Positions 1 to 9,374 are shown, counted from the stretch's first letter. The stretch is 42,795 nucleotides of DNA from an uncultured Paraglaciecola sp. (GCF_913020055.1 NZ_CAJWCF010000031.1:1-42795), one strand, 5' to 3'. The notes: generated by a model not told the origin, from the sequence alone. Made by a program: numbers and translations.

Positions 1-77
1 TGGCAGGGGTGGAGGGATTCGAACCCCCAACCATCGGTTTTGGAGACCGCTGTTCTACCAATTGGAACTACACCCCT
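1..77 (-). tRNA. tRNA-Trp (anticodon CCA)
   Basis: Read on the minus strand, this folds as a complete tRNA. The acceptor stem starts AGGGGTG and closes with CACCCCT, followed by G and an encoded CCA tail at the window edge. The T-arm contains GGTTCGAATCC. The anticodon loop CTCCAAA places anticodon CCA at 41-43, which decodes UGG. It closely resembles E. coli tRNA-Trp. In many gammaproteobacteria a lone tRNA-Trp gene lies just upstream of secE-nusG, which would fit transcription leaving the window here, but that is inference. Confidence 0.96.
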
Positions 78-419
78 AAAACTCAGAGCGATTGTCGAAC
101 ATCAAAATAGCCATTCAACAACGCAAATTTTAGTTACACCAACCTTGTAGAATCATCGATTTTTCGGGAAAAATTCTGAATCACAATCAAGGAGGGAGGC
201 GTATTATACTTATTGGCATCGGGGATTCAAGAAGAAAGATGAAAGATGGCAATTACAAGTCGCTAGAACCTACAAAATATATATTTAGTTTTTAACTTTG
301 CAGGCGCTTCGATGCTACCATTGCAGGATCACAATCAGCTTATTTAGGCTGTTTATATTTTATCAGTAGAGTAACTCTAGTCGATTGATTTTATCGCTAT
401 TTTTGAATCCCTTAATGCC
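78..419. other. Non-coding stretch between tRNA-Trp and ygjV
   Basis: Apart from the tRNA promoter described separately, I see no convincing gene here. An in-frame TAG at 378-380 marks the upstream limit of the ygjV reading frame. No clear Shine-Dalgarno sequence precedes any standard start codon of that frame. Confidence 0.5.
203..230 (-). promoter_or_regulatory. Promoter of tRNA-Trp
   Basis: On the minus strand there is a -35 TTGAAT (225-230), a 16-bp spacer and a perfect -10 TATAAT (203-208). These are followed by a GC-rich discriminator (ACGCC), which is typical of stably transcribed, stringently controlled RNA genes. The leader before the mature tRNA 5' end would be about 120 nt. Confidence 0.7.
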
Positions 420-911
420 CTGTTTTGGCAGAATCCATTTGCACAATCTCTCGGGTTCATTGCTTTAATAGTCGGCATGAGTGCTTTCTTACATCGAGAT
501 GACCAAAAACTCAGATATTACCTGACCGCATTCACTTTTCTTATGGCAGTGCATTTTTTAATGTTGGGGCTGTGGACAGCGGCTATTATGGCCCTACTCG
601 GCAGTGCTCGTAATTATGTATCAAGCTTAACGAATAATGTTTGGGTAATGTTGATATTTCTATTCTCCGCTTGGGTAATGGCCATACCTAATAGCACTGA
701 ATGGGTTCATCTATTGCCAGTACTAGGTGTAACGTTTGGCACATGGGCGGTGTTTAAAGAAAAGGGCATACGTCTACGGCTTTTCATGTCTTTAGGAACT
801 ATATGTTGGTTAAGCCATAATCACTTAGTCGGCTCAATAGGTGGCGCGATCATTGAAGGTGTTTTTTTGGTGGTAAATGGGCGAACAATCTTCAAATTAT
901 TAAAAGGGTAA
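420..911 (+). CDS. ygjV: YgjV-family inner-membrane protein with unclear start
   Basis: Small hydrophobic protein with about four membrane segments, resembling E. coli YgjV (function unknown). Shared landmarks are FLHRDDQKL near the N-terminus, a mid-protein LLPVLG followed by TWAVF, and the late GSIGG-IIEG pattern. The first ATG is at 477, but the homology clearly begins upstream: codons 423-476 encode FWQNPFAQSLGFIALIVG, which matches the first helix of YgjV. No ATG, GTG or TTG exists in frame between the TAG at 378 and position 477; CTG 420, ATT 399 and ATT 384 are the only near-cognate choices. I placed the start at CTG 420. The gene may instead have lost its start codon, or translation may begin at 477 and drop the first helix. 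Confidence 0.75.
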   Translation: MFWQNPFAQSLGFIALIVGMSAFLHRDDQKLRYYLTAFTFLMAVHFLMLGLWTAAIMALLGSARNYVSSLTNNVWVMLIFLFSAWVMAIPNSTEWVHLLPVLGVTFGTWAVFKEKGIRLRLFMSLGTICWLSHNHLVGSIGGAIIEGVFLVVNGRTIFKLLKG

Positions 912-1009
912 ACACTATTAAGTGTTAGCATTCTGCCGTTCACCAGTTGACAGCAAATAATATACTGATATAAAACCCTTCCTTATTTAATCGTCTTGGA
1001 GTTTTTTCT

Positions 1010-1714
1010 TTGAACAAAAGTATTATCACCAATGGATTAGCTCTTGCCTTAGTTTTGGTTGGCTTTTTCTTAGATAACATAATCGTAAAAACCGTGGGGT
1101 TATTTGCGGTATCTGGTGCCATCACTAACTGGTTAGCAGTACATATGCTGTTTGAAAAAGTTCCAGGTTTATACGGTTCCGGGGTCATTCCACAACGTTT
1201 TGAAGATTTTAAAAGCGGCATTCGTACGCTGGTGATGGAACAGTTCTTTAGTGAAGACAATATTCAACGTTTTTTAGCGGACAGTAATCAACCTATTCAA
1301 ATCGATTTTGCCCCAATTATCAAAAAAGTAGATTTAGCACCCACATTTGACTCATTGGTAGAAGTTATCAAGGCATCTTCATTTGGACAGATGTTAGGCA
1401 TGTTTGGTGGTGTTGAAGCCTTAGAGCCTATGCGACAACCTTTTGTAGATAAAATGGGAGCAGCATTAGGCGATATTACTCAAGATCCTAAGTTCACATT
1501 ATTACTACAAGAAGAGTTAACGCAACCAGACGTGCAACAAGACTTACATGTCAAAATCAATCAAATTGTTGAACAGCGTTTAGATGAACTCACACCTAAA
1601 ATGGTTAAAGACATTATTCAAAGCATGATCAGAGAACACTTAGGTTGGTTAGTGGTTTGGGGCGGTGTGTTTGGTGGACTAATTGGACTGCTGGCCGCTT
1701 TATTTAACGTCTAA
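1010..1714 (+). CDS. DUF445 family membrane protein
   Basis: 234 residues of the DUF445 type (PF04286). The N-terminus has one or two membrane segments with the characteristic GAITNWLAVHMLFEKVPGL stretch (about residues 36-54). A soluble helical region follows, and a C-terminal hydrophobic segment (about 213-232) ends in GLLAALFNV. The start is TTG 1010, preceded by GGAG at 998-1001 with 8-nt spacing. The function of the family is not established; two-ended membrane anchoring is typical. The stop codon overlaps the stop of the convergent pseudouridine synthase gene (TAA 1712-1714 versus TAG read from 1711-1713), so the two genes end tail to tail with no terminator between them. Confidence 0.85.
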   Translation: MNKSIITNGLALALVLVGFFLDNIIVKTVGLFAVSGAITNWLAVHMLFEKVPGLYGSGVIPQRFEDFKSGIRTLVMEQFFSEDNIQRFLADSNQPIQIDFAPIIKKVDLAPTFDSLVEVIKASSFGQMLGMFGGVEALEPMRQPFVDKMGAALGDITQDPKFTLLLQEELTQPDVQQDLHVKINQIVEQRLDELTPKMVKDIIQSMIREHLGWLVVWGGVFGGLIGLLAALFNV

Positions 1715-2376
1715 AAAGGACAAGGACTAGCTAGGGTAACGCGCAGTTGCGACTGCGGGTGATCGAAAGTGATATCAAAGGCATGCAACATTAGTCTAGG
1801 GGCCATTTTCTGGGTTGCTTCAGTACCATAAAGGTCGCAACCTAGAATCGGATGCCCCATAGCCTGACTATGAATACGTAATTGATGTGTTCTTCCGGTC
1901 AAAGGCGTGAAAATCACTCTAGTGCGATTTGGCTGTTGCAACCTTTCGGCTACCTGATACTGACTCTGGGCTGACTTGCCATCTTGTTGACAAATTTTAA
2001 GCCGAGGAAAAAGTAATGGGTCCTTGGCTATGGGTAAATCAATCAATCCCTCACTGCCTTCCACCTCCCCAGATAAAATACTGACATAACGTTTTATAAT
2101 ACTTCGCGCTTGAAACTGTTTGGTTAGGTTGGCGTTTACGTCTTTGTTTTTAGCTAATAGCATTATCCCAGATGTGCCAAGATCTAAGCGATGGGTTAAC
2201 CTGATTTCAGGGTATTGCTGAGCAAGCCGATAATGAACAGAATCTTTATTAAGGGGGTTTTTACCTGACAAACTCAATAAACCACTGGGTTTGTTGATAA
2301 CAAGCAAACATTCATCTTCAAACAATATTGTAATTTTTCCGAGACAAACTGGCGCGACAAAGTTGTCTATTGGCAT
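1711..2376 (-). CDS. RluA-family RNA pseudouridine synthase
   Basis: Isomerises uridine to pseudouridine in structured RNA; in E. coli RluA the targets are 23S rRNA U746 and tRNA U32. The catalytic motif is HRLDLGTSG with its conserved Asp. Flanking signatures are an early NKPSGLLS, RTHQLRIHSQAMGHPILG in the C-terminal half, and MAPRLMLHA near the end. With 221 residues and no S4 domain, the RluA subgroup fits best, but TruC or other single-domain paralogues cannot be excluded. The frame opens at 2439 inside the preceding argO-like gene. I chose ATG 2376 because it lies 17 nt after that gene's stop and leaves a normal N-terminus, which suggests coupled translation from argO. Confidence 0.85.
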   Translation of the reverse strand: MPIDNFVAPVCLGKITILFEDECLLVINKPSGLLSLSGKNPLNKDSVHYRLAQQYPEIRLTHRLDLGTSGIMLLAKNKDVNANLTKQFQARSIIKRYVSILSGEVEGSEGLIDLPIAKDPLLFPRLKICQQDGKSAQSQYQVAERLQQPNRTRVIFTPLTGRTHQLRIHSQAMGHPILGCDLYGTEATQKMAPRLMLHAFDITFDHPQSQLRVTLASPCPF

Positions 2377-2392
2377 GGCATTCAACTTAGAT

Positions 2393-3025
2393 TCAAACCA
2401 GAATGCTCTGATAAACAAAAATGGCCAAACTTGTGGCAATCCAAGTCATCACTAAACCAATAACAATATCTAACACCACCCAGGTTTTGCTGCTTTCAAA
2501 AAGCGGTATAAGTTTTTTCGAGGCGTAACCTAAGCCAAAAAACCAAACAAATGATGCGACTATTGAGCCGAATAAAAACCAACGTTTTTCCACATGGTCT
2601 AATGTGCCACCTATGCCCCCAATGATAACTAAAGTATCCAAATATACATGTGGATTAAGTAGCGTTATCGCCAGTGTAGTTAACATTAATTTTGCCACTG
2701 ATTGTTCGTTCTTTGTTCCCTGTTCTACATGTAAATGACTATTTCCTTTGTATGCTCTAAAAAATGAGTTCGCCCCATACCAATACAAAAATATAGCGCC
2801 GAGCGACGCTAACGAATTAAGAAAAAAGGGGGATGTTTGTAAAATAGAACCTACGCCTAATATGCCAAGCGTGATTAACACCGCATCAATAACAAAACAT
2901 ACTGCACAGGCATATAGGACTTTTTGCCCCAGTAAACCTTGCCTTAAAATAAAGGCATTTTGGGCACCGATGGCAATTATCAAACCACCTGATATCAACG
3001 CCCCTTGAACAAACATACTAATCAC
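2393..3025 (-). CDS. argO: LysE/ArgO-type amino-acid exporter
   Basis: 210-residue, six-helix inner-membrane protein of the LysE superfamily. The family signature GAQNAFILRQGL lies at about residues 21-32 and a mid-protein LNPHVYLDTLV follows. These match ArgO (YggA), the arginine exporter of enterobacteria, better than the RhtB/RhtC threonine/homoserine group, so arginine or lysine analogues are the likely substrates. The GTG start at 3025 is supported by AAGGTG six bases upstream; an internal ATG lies three codons in. The pseudouridine synthase gene follows on the same strand. Arginine-responsive control by ArgP would be expected from E. coli, but I did not identify a site. Confidence 0.82.
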   Translation of the reverse strand: MISMFVQGALISGGLIIAIGAQNAFILRQGLLGQKVLYACAVCFVIDAVLITLGILGVGSILQTSPFFLNSLASLGAIFLYWYGANSFFRAYKGNSHLHVEQGTKNEQSVAKLMLTTLAITLLNPHVYLDTLVIIGGIGGTLDHVEKRWFLFGSIVASFVWFFGLGYASKKLIPLFESSKTWVVLDIVIGLVMTWIATSLAIFVYQSILV

Positions 3026-3071
3026 AAATTACACCTTAAATTTCAAAAACACTTTTTTATTCAGCAATGTT

Positions 3072-4913
3072 TTACTCTAAGCCAATAAAGCCGCCGGTTT
3101 GGTGCTCCCATAATTTGGCATAAACCCCTTGTTTTTCTATTAATTCTGCATGTGTACCAGACTCAACTATCTTGCCTTCGTCGAGTACCAGCAACCTGTC
3201 CATTTGCGCAATAGTCGATAATCTGTGAGCGATAGCTAGTACCGTTTTGTTTTCCATGACTTTGTTTAGACAATGTTGAATTGCCGCTTCTACTTCAGAG
3301 TCCAATGCTGATGTGGCTTCATCTAGAATTAAAATAGGCGCATCTTTTAACATCACCCGGGCAATAGCAATACGCTGACGTTGGCCACCCGAGAGTTTTA
3401 CTCCGCGTTCGCCAACATGGGCGTCATAACCTGTTCGCCCCTGCATATCAGACAAGGTTTGCACGAACTCATGGGATTCAGCTTGTTTGGCCGCTTTTAG
3501 CATATCCTCTTCACTTGCATCTAGTCGACCGTACAAAATGTTATCCCGTACTGAGCGATGCAACAATGAGGTGTCTTGGGTCACCATACTAATATTAGCG
3601 CGTAAGCTTTCTTGCTGAACTTGGCTAATATCTTGCCCATCAATGGTGATACTTCCGCTCTGAATATCATAAAAACGCAGTAATAAATTAACCAGAGTAG
3701 ACTTGCCGGCACCCGAACGTCCCACTAACCCCACCTTTTCGCCTGGTTTGATTTTGATATCCAAATCTTTGAACACTGTGATGGGAATATCATTCGCCCC
3801 TGCATAACCAAAGTTCACCTTGTTAAAATGAATAGCCCCACCCTTCATTGCCAAAACTTTTGCATTCGGCTTATCTTGCACATCAACCGGCAACGACAAA
3901 CTATTAATCCCATCTTGCACAGTACCAATGTTTTCAAAAAGAGAAGACACTTCCCACATCACCCATTGGGACATACCATTTAAACGTAAACAAAGGCTCA
4001 CTGTAATTGCGATTTCACCGGGCGTAACCAACTCCAGCATCCACAAATATATCGCCAACGCAGTAATACTAAATACCAGTAAAGCGTTACTAAACCACAC
4101 ACAACCATACAACACTGTCACCAAGCGCATCTGCGGATAAACACTTTTCAGAAAACCAAACATGCCTTCTTTGGCGTATTCGGCTTCACGGCTGGTATGT
4201 GCAAACAACTTAACGGTGGTGATGTTGGTGTAACTATCCACGATACGCCCCGTCATCATCGAACGTGCATCAGCTTGGCGTTGCGACACTCGCTTTAGTT
4301 TTGGAATGAGGGTGCGCAAGATCGCTAAATACACTAAAAACCAAATAATAAGAGGGGCACTTAATCGCCAATCGGCGGCAATAACCAAATACAAAATACT
4401 GATAAAATACACACTGACATAAACTAAAATATCCAGCGTTTTCATCACGGTTTCGCGCACCGACAAAGCAGTTTGCATAACCTTGGTCGCTATACGCCCA
4501 GCAAACTCATTTTGGAAAAAACCTAAGCTTTGACCAATCATATATCGGTGGGCTTGCCAGCGGATTTGCATAGGGAAATTCCCCATTAATCCTTGGTGTG
4601 ACAACAAAGATTGGGTGATCACTAATACTGGTAAAATCACCAAGACCAACAGGCCCATCCACACAAGGCTGCTTAGCTCTTGTTCTAGAAATGTCTCTCT
4701 GTCACTGGCTGCCAACCAATCAACCAGTTGACCGAGAAAACCAAATAACGATACTTCCAAAGCGGCAATGGAAGCAGCTAAAACTGAGACACAAAAAATG
4801 ACCGGCCACATGCCTTGGGTATAATAACGACAAAAAGCGAAAATAGTATTAGGTGGCTGCGTTGGGTGAGCAGCAGGAAACGGATTAGTTAACCGTTCAA
4901 AAAATGAAAACAT
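3072..4913 (-). CDS. ABC exporter, fused membrane and ATPase domains
   Basis: 613-residue half-transporter of the MsbA/Mdl (ABCB) type that would work as a dimer. The transmembrane domain spans about residues 35-330 with six predicted helices. The nucleotide-binding domain has Walker A GRSGAGKST (398-406), Q-loop Gln446, signature LSGGQ (507-511), Walker B ILILDE (527-532) and switch His563, so ATPase function looks intact. The substrate cannot be read from sequence; members of this subgroup are annotated as multidrug or lipid exporters. The ATG at 4913 has no strong ribosome-binding site. It sits 70 bp downstream of the RraA-like gene on the same strand, possibly in one transcription unit. 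Confidence 0.9.
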   Translation of the reverse strand: MFSFFERLTNPFPAAHPTQPPNTIFAFCRYYTQGMWPVIFCVSVLAASIAALEVSLFGFLGQLVDWLAASDRETFLEQELSSLVWMGLLVLVILPVLVITQSLLSHQGLMGNFPMQIRWQAHRYMIGQSLGFFQNEFAGRIATKVMQTALSVRETVMKTLDILVYVSVYFISILYLVIAADWRLSAPLIIWFLVYLAILRTLIPKLKRVSQRQADARSMMTGRIVDSYTNITTVKLFAHTSREAEYAKEGMFGFLKSVYPQMRLVTVLYGCVWFSNALLVFSITALAIYLWMLELVTPGEIAITVSLCLRLNGMSQWVMWEVSSLFENIGTVQDGINSLSLPVDVQDKPNAKVLAMKGGAIHFNKVNFGYAGANDIPITVFKDLDIKIKPGEKVGLVGRSGAGKSTLVNLLLRFYDIQSGSITIDGQDISQVQQESLRANISMVTQDTSLLHRSVRDNILYGRLDASEEDMLKAAKQAESHEFVQTLSDMQGRTGYDAHVGERGVKLSGGQRQRIAIARVMLKDAPILILDEATSALDSEVEAAIQHCLNKVMENKTVLAIAHRLSTIAQMDRLLVLDEGKIVESGTHAELIEKQGVYAKLWEHQTGGFIGLE

Positions 4914-4983
4914 GGGGATGTTGAGCCTTGGAATTTTGCAGCCAACTAAAAGATAATATTCAGCTAGCTTTTTCTAAATTAGG

Positions 4984-5619
4984 CTAATCAGAATACCCTA
5001 ATTCTTGTAGTTTCGATTCAATTTTTTTCGAATGTTGCGCTTGCCACTCAGTTAAATTCATCTCCGCGTCCTTTTCAGTACGTGCCTTGGCCAAAGCATA
5101 AACGTCATTGAGTCTATCTTTTGGAATAACCGCAATACCATCTTCATCGGCAATAATATAATCACCCGCATTTACGGTCACACCACCACACTGAATAGCT
5201 TGGTTAAAAGGATAAATTTGTTTCTTGCCAGCTGGTTTAGGCATCACACCTCTAGCTAGCACAGGAAATTTACAATCACGTATTTCGCCTAAATCTCTGA
5301 CCAAGCCATCAATCACCATTGCCACAATGCCTCGCTTTTGGGCAACCGCACAGACATTGCCACCAGCACTGGCAAAATCTGGGTCTGCCTGGACCACTAT
5401 TACATCACCGGGCTTAGCGCGATAAATGGCAGCATGTAAGCTCAAATGATCACCCACAGCGCATTTCACGGTAAATGCTGGGCCTGCAATTCTGGGCATA
5501 GGTGACCAAAGCTGGCGAATAACTGGGTCGATAAACTGTTGTCGTGACAACCCTTCAGCATATTCACAGGTAGACACCGCTAACAACTCAGCGATAGTAG
5601 GCTGGTTACTATTAGACAT
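4984..5619 (-). CDS. RraA-like protein / HMG-CHA aldolase family
   Basis: 211 residues with the RraA-like fold. Members are either class II aldolases cleaving 4-hydroxy-4-methyl-2-oxoglutarate (HMG/CHA aldolase) or regulators of RNase E. The aldolase-type substrate and metal loop is present: GGN at about 86-88 and DGLVRD at 104-109, where Arg and Asp bind pyruvate and Mg2+. It is longer than E. coli RraA (161 aa), with a C-terminal helical tail, which favours the aldolase-like or still uncharacterised branch over true RraA. Its ATG overlaps the stop of the upstream MAPEG gene (TAATG), and the GGGAGG serving as its ribosome-binding site lies inside the MAPEG coding end, so translation is coupled. 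Confidence 0.8.
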   Translation of the reverse strand: MSNSNQPTIAELLAVSTCEYAEGLSRQQFIDPVIRQLWSPMPRIAGPAFTVKCAVGDHLSLHAAIYRAKPGDVIVVQADPDFASAGGNVCAVAQKRGIVAMVIDGLVRDLGEIRDCKFPVLARGVMPKPAGKKQIYPFNQAIQCGGVTVNAGDYIIADEDGIAVIPKDRLNDVYALAKARTEKDAEMNLTEWQAQHSKKIESKLQELGYSD

Positions 5620-6044
5620 TAGTTACCTCCCATAAACTTAGACGACAACAAAAACACCCAATAAAAGCAAATACCCACCTGCATTAAAAAGAACACAAAA
5701 CGCACTTGCACCGCCAGTACACTGGTGGAAAACAAATGTGTAATAGATTGAGCTAAACGAGCAGCGAGCAACAACAAAGCTAAACCATTGGTAATCACCG
5801 CCGAATCAGTGGCTAATGCCAACAACATCAACCCGCCAATAAAAGCAAAGCTCTCTACACAATTGCCCTGAGCACGGGCTAATCGTTCACCAAAAGGCGG
5901 AGAGTTAGAACCGTCAGCTTTAAAATCATTAACCGCCTGTTGCTTTTTTGCCACCAGTAATGTGCGGTATACCGCAAGCCAAACCAATAACACTAAAATC
6001 CAAGTGATATAACCTAACAGTCCAATAATAGTGTCGTTCATCAA
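5619..6044 (-). CDS. MAPEG family membrane protein
   Basis: 141 residues with about four membrane helices. The MAPEG hallmark ERLARAQGNCVESFAF (residues 53-68) carries the glutathione-interacting Glu, Arg and Asn positions. Bacterial MAPEG proteins are mostly uncharacterised; eukaryotic relatives are membrane glutathione transferases and leukotriene or prostaglandin synthases. The gene overlaps the downstream RraA-like gene by one base (TAATG). The pairing hints at joint handling of a small reactive metabolite, but this is speculation. Confidence 0.82.
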   Translation of the reverse strand: MMNDTIIGLLGYITWILVLLVWLAVYRTLLVAKKQQAVNDFKADGSNSPPFGERLARAQGNCVESFAFIGGLMLLALATDSAVITNGLALLLLAARLAQSITHLFSTSVLAVQVRFVFFLMQVGICFYWVFLLSSKFMGGN

Positions 6045-6106
6045 ATTTTACCCCGCAAATAAGTGGGCATTACTGTATAACAAACAGGGTCTTATACCAA
6101 TATCGA

Positions 6107-8620
6107 TTATTCCTGTCTTAAGGCTTTAATTGGATTGGCTCTGGCCACTTTGGCTGCGTTTCCGCCCACTGTGGCCCATGCAACCAAAAGTAAACTACCA
6201 CCCACCACAAAACATATTGGTCCTAACCACAATGTATCAATCCGATATGAAAAGGATTCAAGCCAGACCAACATCGCATAAATGGACACTGGCCAAGCAA
6301 TCAGATTGGCGATTATCACCGGCTTTGAGAATTGCCAAATCAACAACCCAACTATATCTTTGACACTGGCTCCCATCACCTTACGAATACCAATCTCTCT
6401 GGTTCTGCGCTCAGTGGTAAAAGACGCCAATCCATACAAGCCTAAACAGGCGATACCAATGGCTAGCAATGAAAAAACCGAAAACATTTTAGTTTGTATC
6501 GACTCTTCGGTGTATTGGGCCTTCATCATCTCATCTAGAAATTGTAAGTTAATGGGCTGCATGGGCACGGTTTGTTTCCAAATCGATTCCACTTTTGCCA
6601 TCAGTTCAGACACGTTATTGGTGGAAAACGATAAACTGGCTACCCGTAATCGATTAGTGTTCATAGTATAAGCCGTTGGCCGCACTCCAAACTTTATTGA
6701 GCGAAAGTAAATGTCAGGCACTATGCCAATAATCGTTAATGCCTGCCCTTTAAAATTGGCTGATTCTAGGGTTTTTCCTATCGCTTGTTCTGGTGATGTA
6801 AAACCAAACTTACGTAACGCCGATTCATTTAAGATGACTGATGCGTTCAACTGGGCATTCTGTTGGTCGCTATCTTGTTTAATTTCATCGCTACCAAAAT
6901 CTTCACTAAATAGTCGACCGGCAAGAGGAGCAACTTCGTAAGCTTCAAAAAATCCGTAGCCCATATCATGGTAGTTAAGTAGTACTTGCGGATTTTCTCC
7001 TACCACATGGTCTCCATCTAACAGGGTAAACGTATTGTTGTTCTCATTATCTTGGGTAGGCGACTCAGAAGAATAAACAACAGATGTTATCTCCGGCAAC
7101 TTAAGCAATTCATGTTTCAGCCTTTGCCTGTTATCTCCTGCTCCCCCAACATTTAGTACTAACTTGTCGTTACTGACATAACCCACGTCCACCGAATGTG
7201 CATACAAAGTTTGTGCATAAATAACTGCTGTACATACAACTAAGGTAATTGAAGTAGCAAATTGCACTACTACTAAGGCCAAACGTAAACTTGAAGATGT
7301 TTTAGATTCAGCTCCTTTACTTGAACGTAACAAATGCCCAGGCTGAAACCCGGATAAAAATATTGCGGGATAAGTCCCAGCACCCACTCCAATTAATAAG
7401 CCAAAACCAAACAACGAAAACAGTAATGTTGCATCACTAAACAAATTTAATTCGAGCTGTCTGCCTAACGCTTGATTATATAAAGGTAATAACAATTCAA
7501 CCAAAGCTAAGGCTAAAACCAAAGAAATCAATACCAAAGCAATAGCTTCCGCTAAAAACTGCACAGCTACTTGTCCGCGGCTGGCACCTAATACTTTACG
7601 CATAGCCACTTCTCTAGCGCGATGGCTAACTCTAGCCGTGGACAAATTCATAAAATTAATACAAGCAATCAGTAATATAAGTGCTGCAACAATACTAAAA
7701 GTAATGATTAATGTTTTATCACCCATAGGGGTTAAATCGCCCATGTTGCCTGCGTCTTCTCGTGCCCTAAGGTGCAAGTCCTGCAAGGACATCAACTTGT
7801 GACGCATGTTGTCGCTGACTTTTTGATCAGTGGCTAACTCTCCAAAATTCTGTTCATACATTTTTACGAAAGGACTTTCATTATCGACCCAATAAGTCAG
7901 CCGTTGCTGAAACTGTTCGAGGTTAATACCGGGGCGCATTTTAAAATAGGTGTACACATTCACACTGGTCCAGGTATTTAAGCCTCGGTTATTCTCAACA
8001 ATGGTCGGATCAACATAAACAATCATGTCGAGATCCAAGTGTGTCGCATCAGGCAGATTTTTAATCACACCTGAAACAGGCACTAGACTAGGCTCTTCGC
8101 CTAGACAACACACTGTCATCACTTCGCCCACTACATCAGTTTTACCAAAATAACGCTTGGCCATTTCTTCAGTGATGATCAGGTCATAAGGTTTGTTAAA
8201 TGAACTTTCTTTTGAACCATGTAAAAACGGCAAGTCAAAAATGTTGAAAAAACTACCATCAACAAAGGTGACTGTCTGTGCCAGTGCACCTTCTTCTTTA
8301 CGCACAGAGGCATCAAAACGAATTAAACGCACACCGTCTTCGACTTCATTGGTTGCGTAATCTCGCACCGCTTCCATCATGTTACCGCCAGATCTAACCG
8401 TTAAAAAAGGAGGGTTATCTGCCGAGTAATAGGCTGAATGCATGCGCACAATTCGATCACTATCGGTCAGCCATTTATCAAAACCCGTTTCTTGTTGCAC
8501 AAACAACACAATCAAAATACAACTCATTAAACCTAGGGCTAAACCGGTAATATTGATTATCGAAAACACACCGTTTTTGATGATATTTCGCCAAGCAGTT
8601 ATCAAGTAATTTTTAAACAT
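6107..8620 (-). CDS. MacB/FtsX-type ABC transporter permease
   Basis: 837-residue permease built as a tandem duplication. Each half has a periplasmic MacB-PCD region and an FtsX transmembrane module. The first helix is about residues 20-41, FtsX module 1 about 305-425, a fifth helix about 447-468, and FtsX module 2 about 708-832. The coupling-helix motifs are repeated: REVAMRKVLGAS (336-347) and REIGIRKVMGAS (741-752). The C-terminus ANPIKALRQE is typical. There is no fused ATPase; that is the separate gene just upstream (gap 28 bp, AAGGAAG ribosome-binding site). With the ATPase and adaptor it forms a tripartite efflux or mechanotransmission machine; the substrate is unknown. Confidence 0.9.
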   Translation of the reverse strand: MFKNYLITAWRNIIKNGVFSIINITGLALGLMSCILIVLFVQQETGFDKWLTDSDRIVRMHSAYYSADNPPFLTVRSGGNMMEAVRDYATNEVEDGVRLIRFDASVRKEEGALAQTVTFVDGSFFNIFDLPFLHGSKESSFNKPYDLIITEEMAKRYFGKTDVVGEVMTVCCLGEEPSLVPVSGVIKNLPDATHLDLDMIVYVDPTIVENNRGLNTWTSVNVYTYFKMRPGINLEQFQQRLTYWVDNESPFVKMYEQNFGELATDQKVSDNMRHKLMSLQDLHLRAREDAGNMGDLTPMGDKTLIITFSIVAALILLIACINFMNLSTARVSHRAREVAMRKVLGASRGQVAVQFLAEAIALVLISLVLALALVELLLPLYNQALGRQLELNLFSDATLLFSLFGFGLLIGVGAGTYPAIFLSGFQPGHLLRSSKGAESKTSSSLRLALVVVQFATSITLVVCTAVIYAQTLYAHSVDVGYVSNDKLVLNVGGAGDNRQRLKHELLKLPEITSVVYSSESPTQDNENNNTFTLLDGDHVVGENPQVLLNYHDMGYGFFEAYEVAPLAGRLFSEDFGSDEIKQDSDQQNAQLNASVILNESALRKFGFTSPEQAIGKTLESANFKGQALTIIGIVPDIYFRSIKFGVRPTAYTMNTNRLRVASLSFSTNNVSELMAKVESIWKQTVPMQPINLQFLDEMMKAQYTEESIQTKMFSVFSLLAIGIACLGLYGLASFTTERRTREIGIRKVMGASVKDIVGLLIWQFSKPVIIANLIAWPVSIYAMLVWLESFSYRIDTLWLGPICFVVGGSLLLVAWATVGGNAAKVARANPIKALRQE

Positions 8621-8648
8621 GATCTATTCTTCCTTTGTATTGCCTAGA

Positions 8649-9329
8649 CTAAGCTGCACGCACACTTTCAGTGACCACTGCGCCATCAAACAGATTAATG
8701 GTTCTATTTGCGTAATCTGCATGGGCTGGACTATGGGTGACCATCACAATGGTAGAGCCTTGCTGGTTTAACGAACGCAGCATTTCCATCACTTCCTGAC
8801 CATGGGCACTGTCTAGATTTCCAGTCGGCTCATCTGCCAAGATAAGCCCTTGGTTCCCCACTACTGCTCTAGCCACAGCAACACGTTGTTGTTGGCCTCC
8901 AGAGAGCTGACTTGGCACATGCTTAGCTCGGTGGGCAACACCTACCATATCCATTACAACCGAGACTTTTTGCTTGCGCTCGGCAGCGGGCATGTTGTGA
9001 TAAAGCAAAGCCAATTCAATATTTTCAGCAACGGTTAATTCTTCTATTAAATTGAAATTTTGGAAAATAAAACCAATATGATGTTTACGAATAGCTGAGA
9101 GCTGCTTCTCTGAATAACCCGAAATATCTTCGTCATTAAAAATATACTGGCCCTCACTAGGAGAATCCAACATGCCTATTAAATTCAACAGGGTAGATTT
9201 ACCACAACCGGAAGGGCCCATGATGGCCACAAATTCGCCTTTTTGAATTTCAATATTAACGTTATTCAACGCAACAGTTTCTACTTCGTCGGTGCGATAC
9301 ATTCTGCATAAATTGTGTAATTTCAACAT
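8649..9329 (-). CDS. MacB/LolD-type ABC transporter ATPase
   Basis: 226-residue stand-alone nucleotide-binding subunit. It has Walker [10 protein letters not shown] (38-46), Q-loop FIFQNFNL (88-95), signature LSGGQQQR (142-149) and Walker B LILADE (162-167), followed by the PTGNLDS D-loop and switch His. The [10 protein letters not shown] and [10 protein letters not shown] strings define the MacB/LolD/FtsE group. AAGGAC precedes the ATG at 9329. It lies between the adaptor (45 bp upstream) and permease (28 bp downstream) genes, so the three are surely co-transcribed and work together at the inner membrane. Confidence 0.93.
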   Translation of the reverse strand: MLKLHNLCRMYRTDEVETVALNNVNIEIQKGEFVAIMGPSGCGKSTLLNLIGMLDSPSEGQYIFNDEDISGYSEKQLSAIRKHHIGFIFQNFNLIEELTVAENIELALLYHNMPAAERKQKVSVVMDMVGVAHRAKHVPSQLSGGQQQRVAVARAVVGNQGLILADEPTGNLDSAHGQEVMEMLRSLNQQGSTIVMVTHSPAHADYANRTINLFDGAVVTESVRAA

Positions 9330-9374
9330 TTTAATGTCCTTAAATTGGTATAATAATTTTCTGTAACTAATCGA

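Noticed and set aside
1-77. tRNA gene as an integration site for a genomic island
   Set aside because: No integrase, direct repeat of the tRNA 3' end or mobile gene is visible in the window.
6282-6671. Plus-strand open frame of 129 codons within the permease gene
   Set aside because: It is antisense to the clearly conserved FtsX domain and has no family features.
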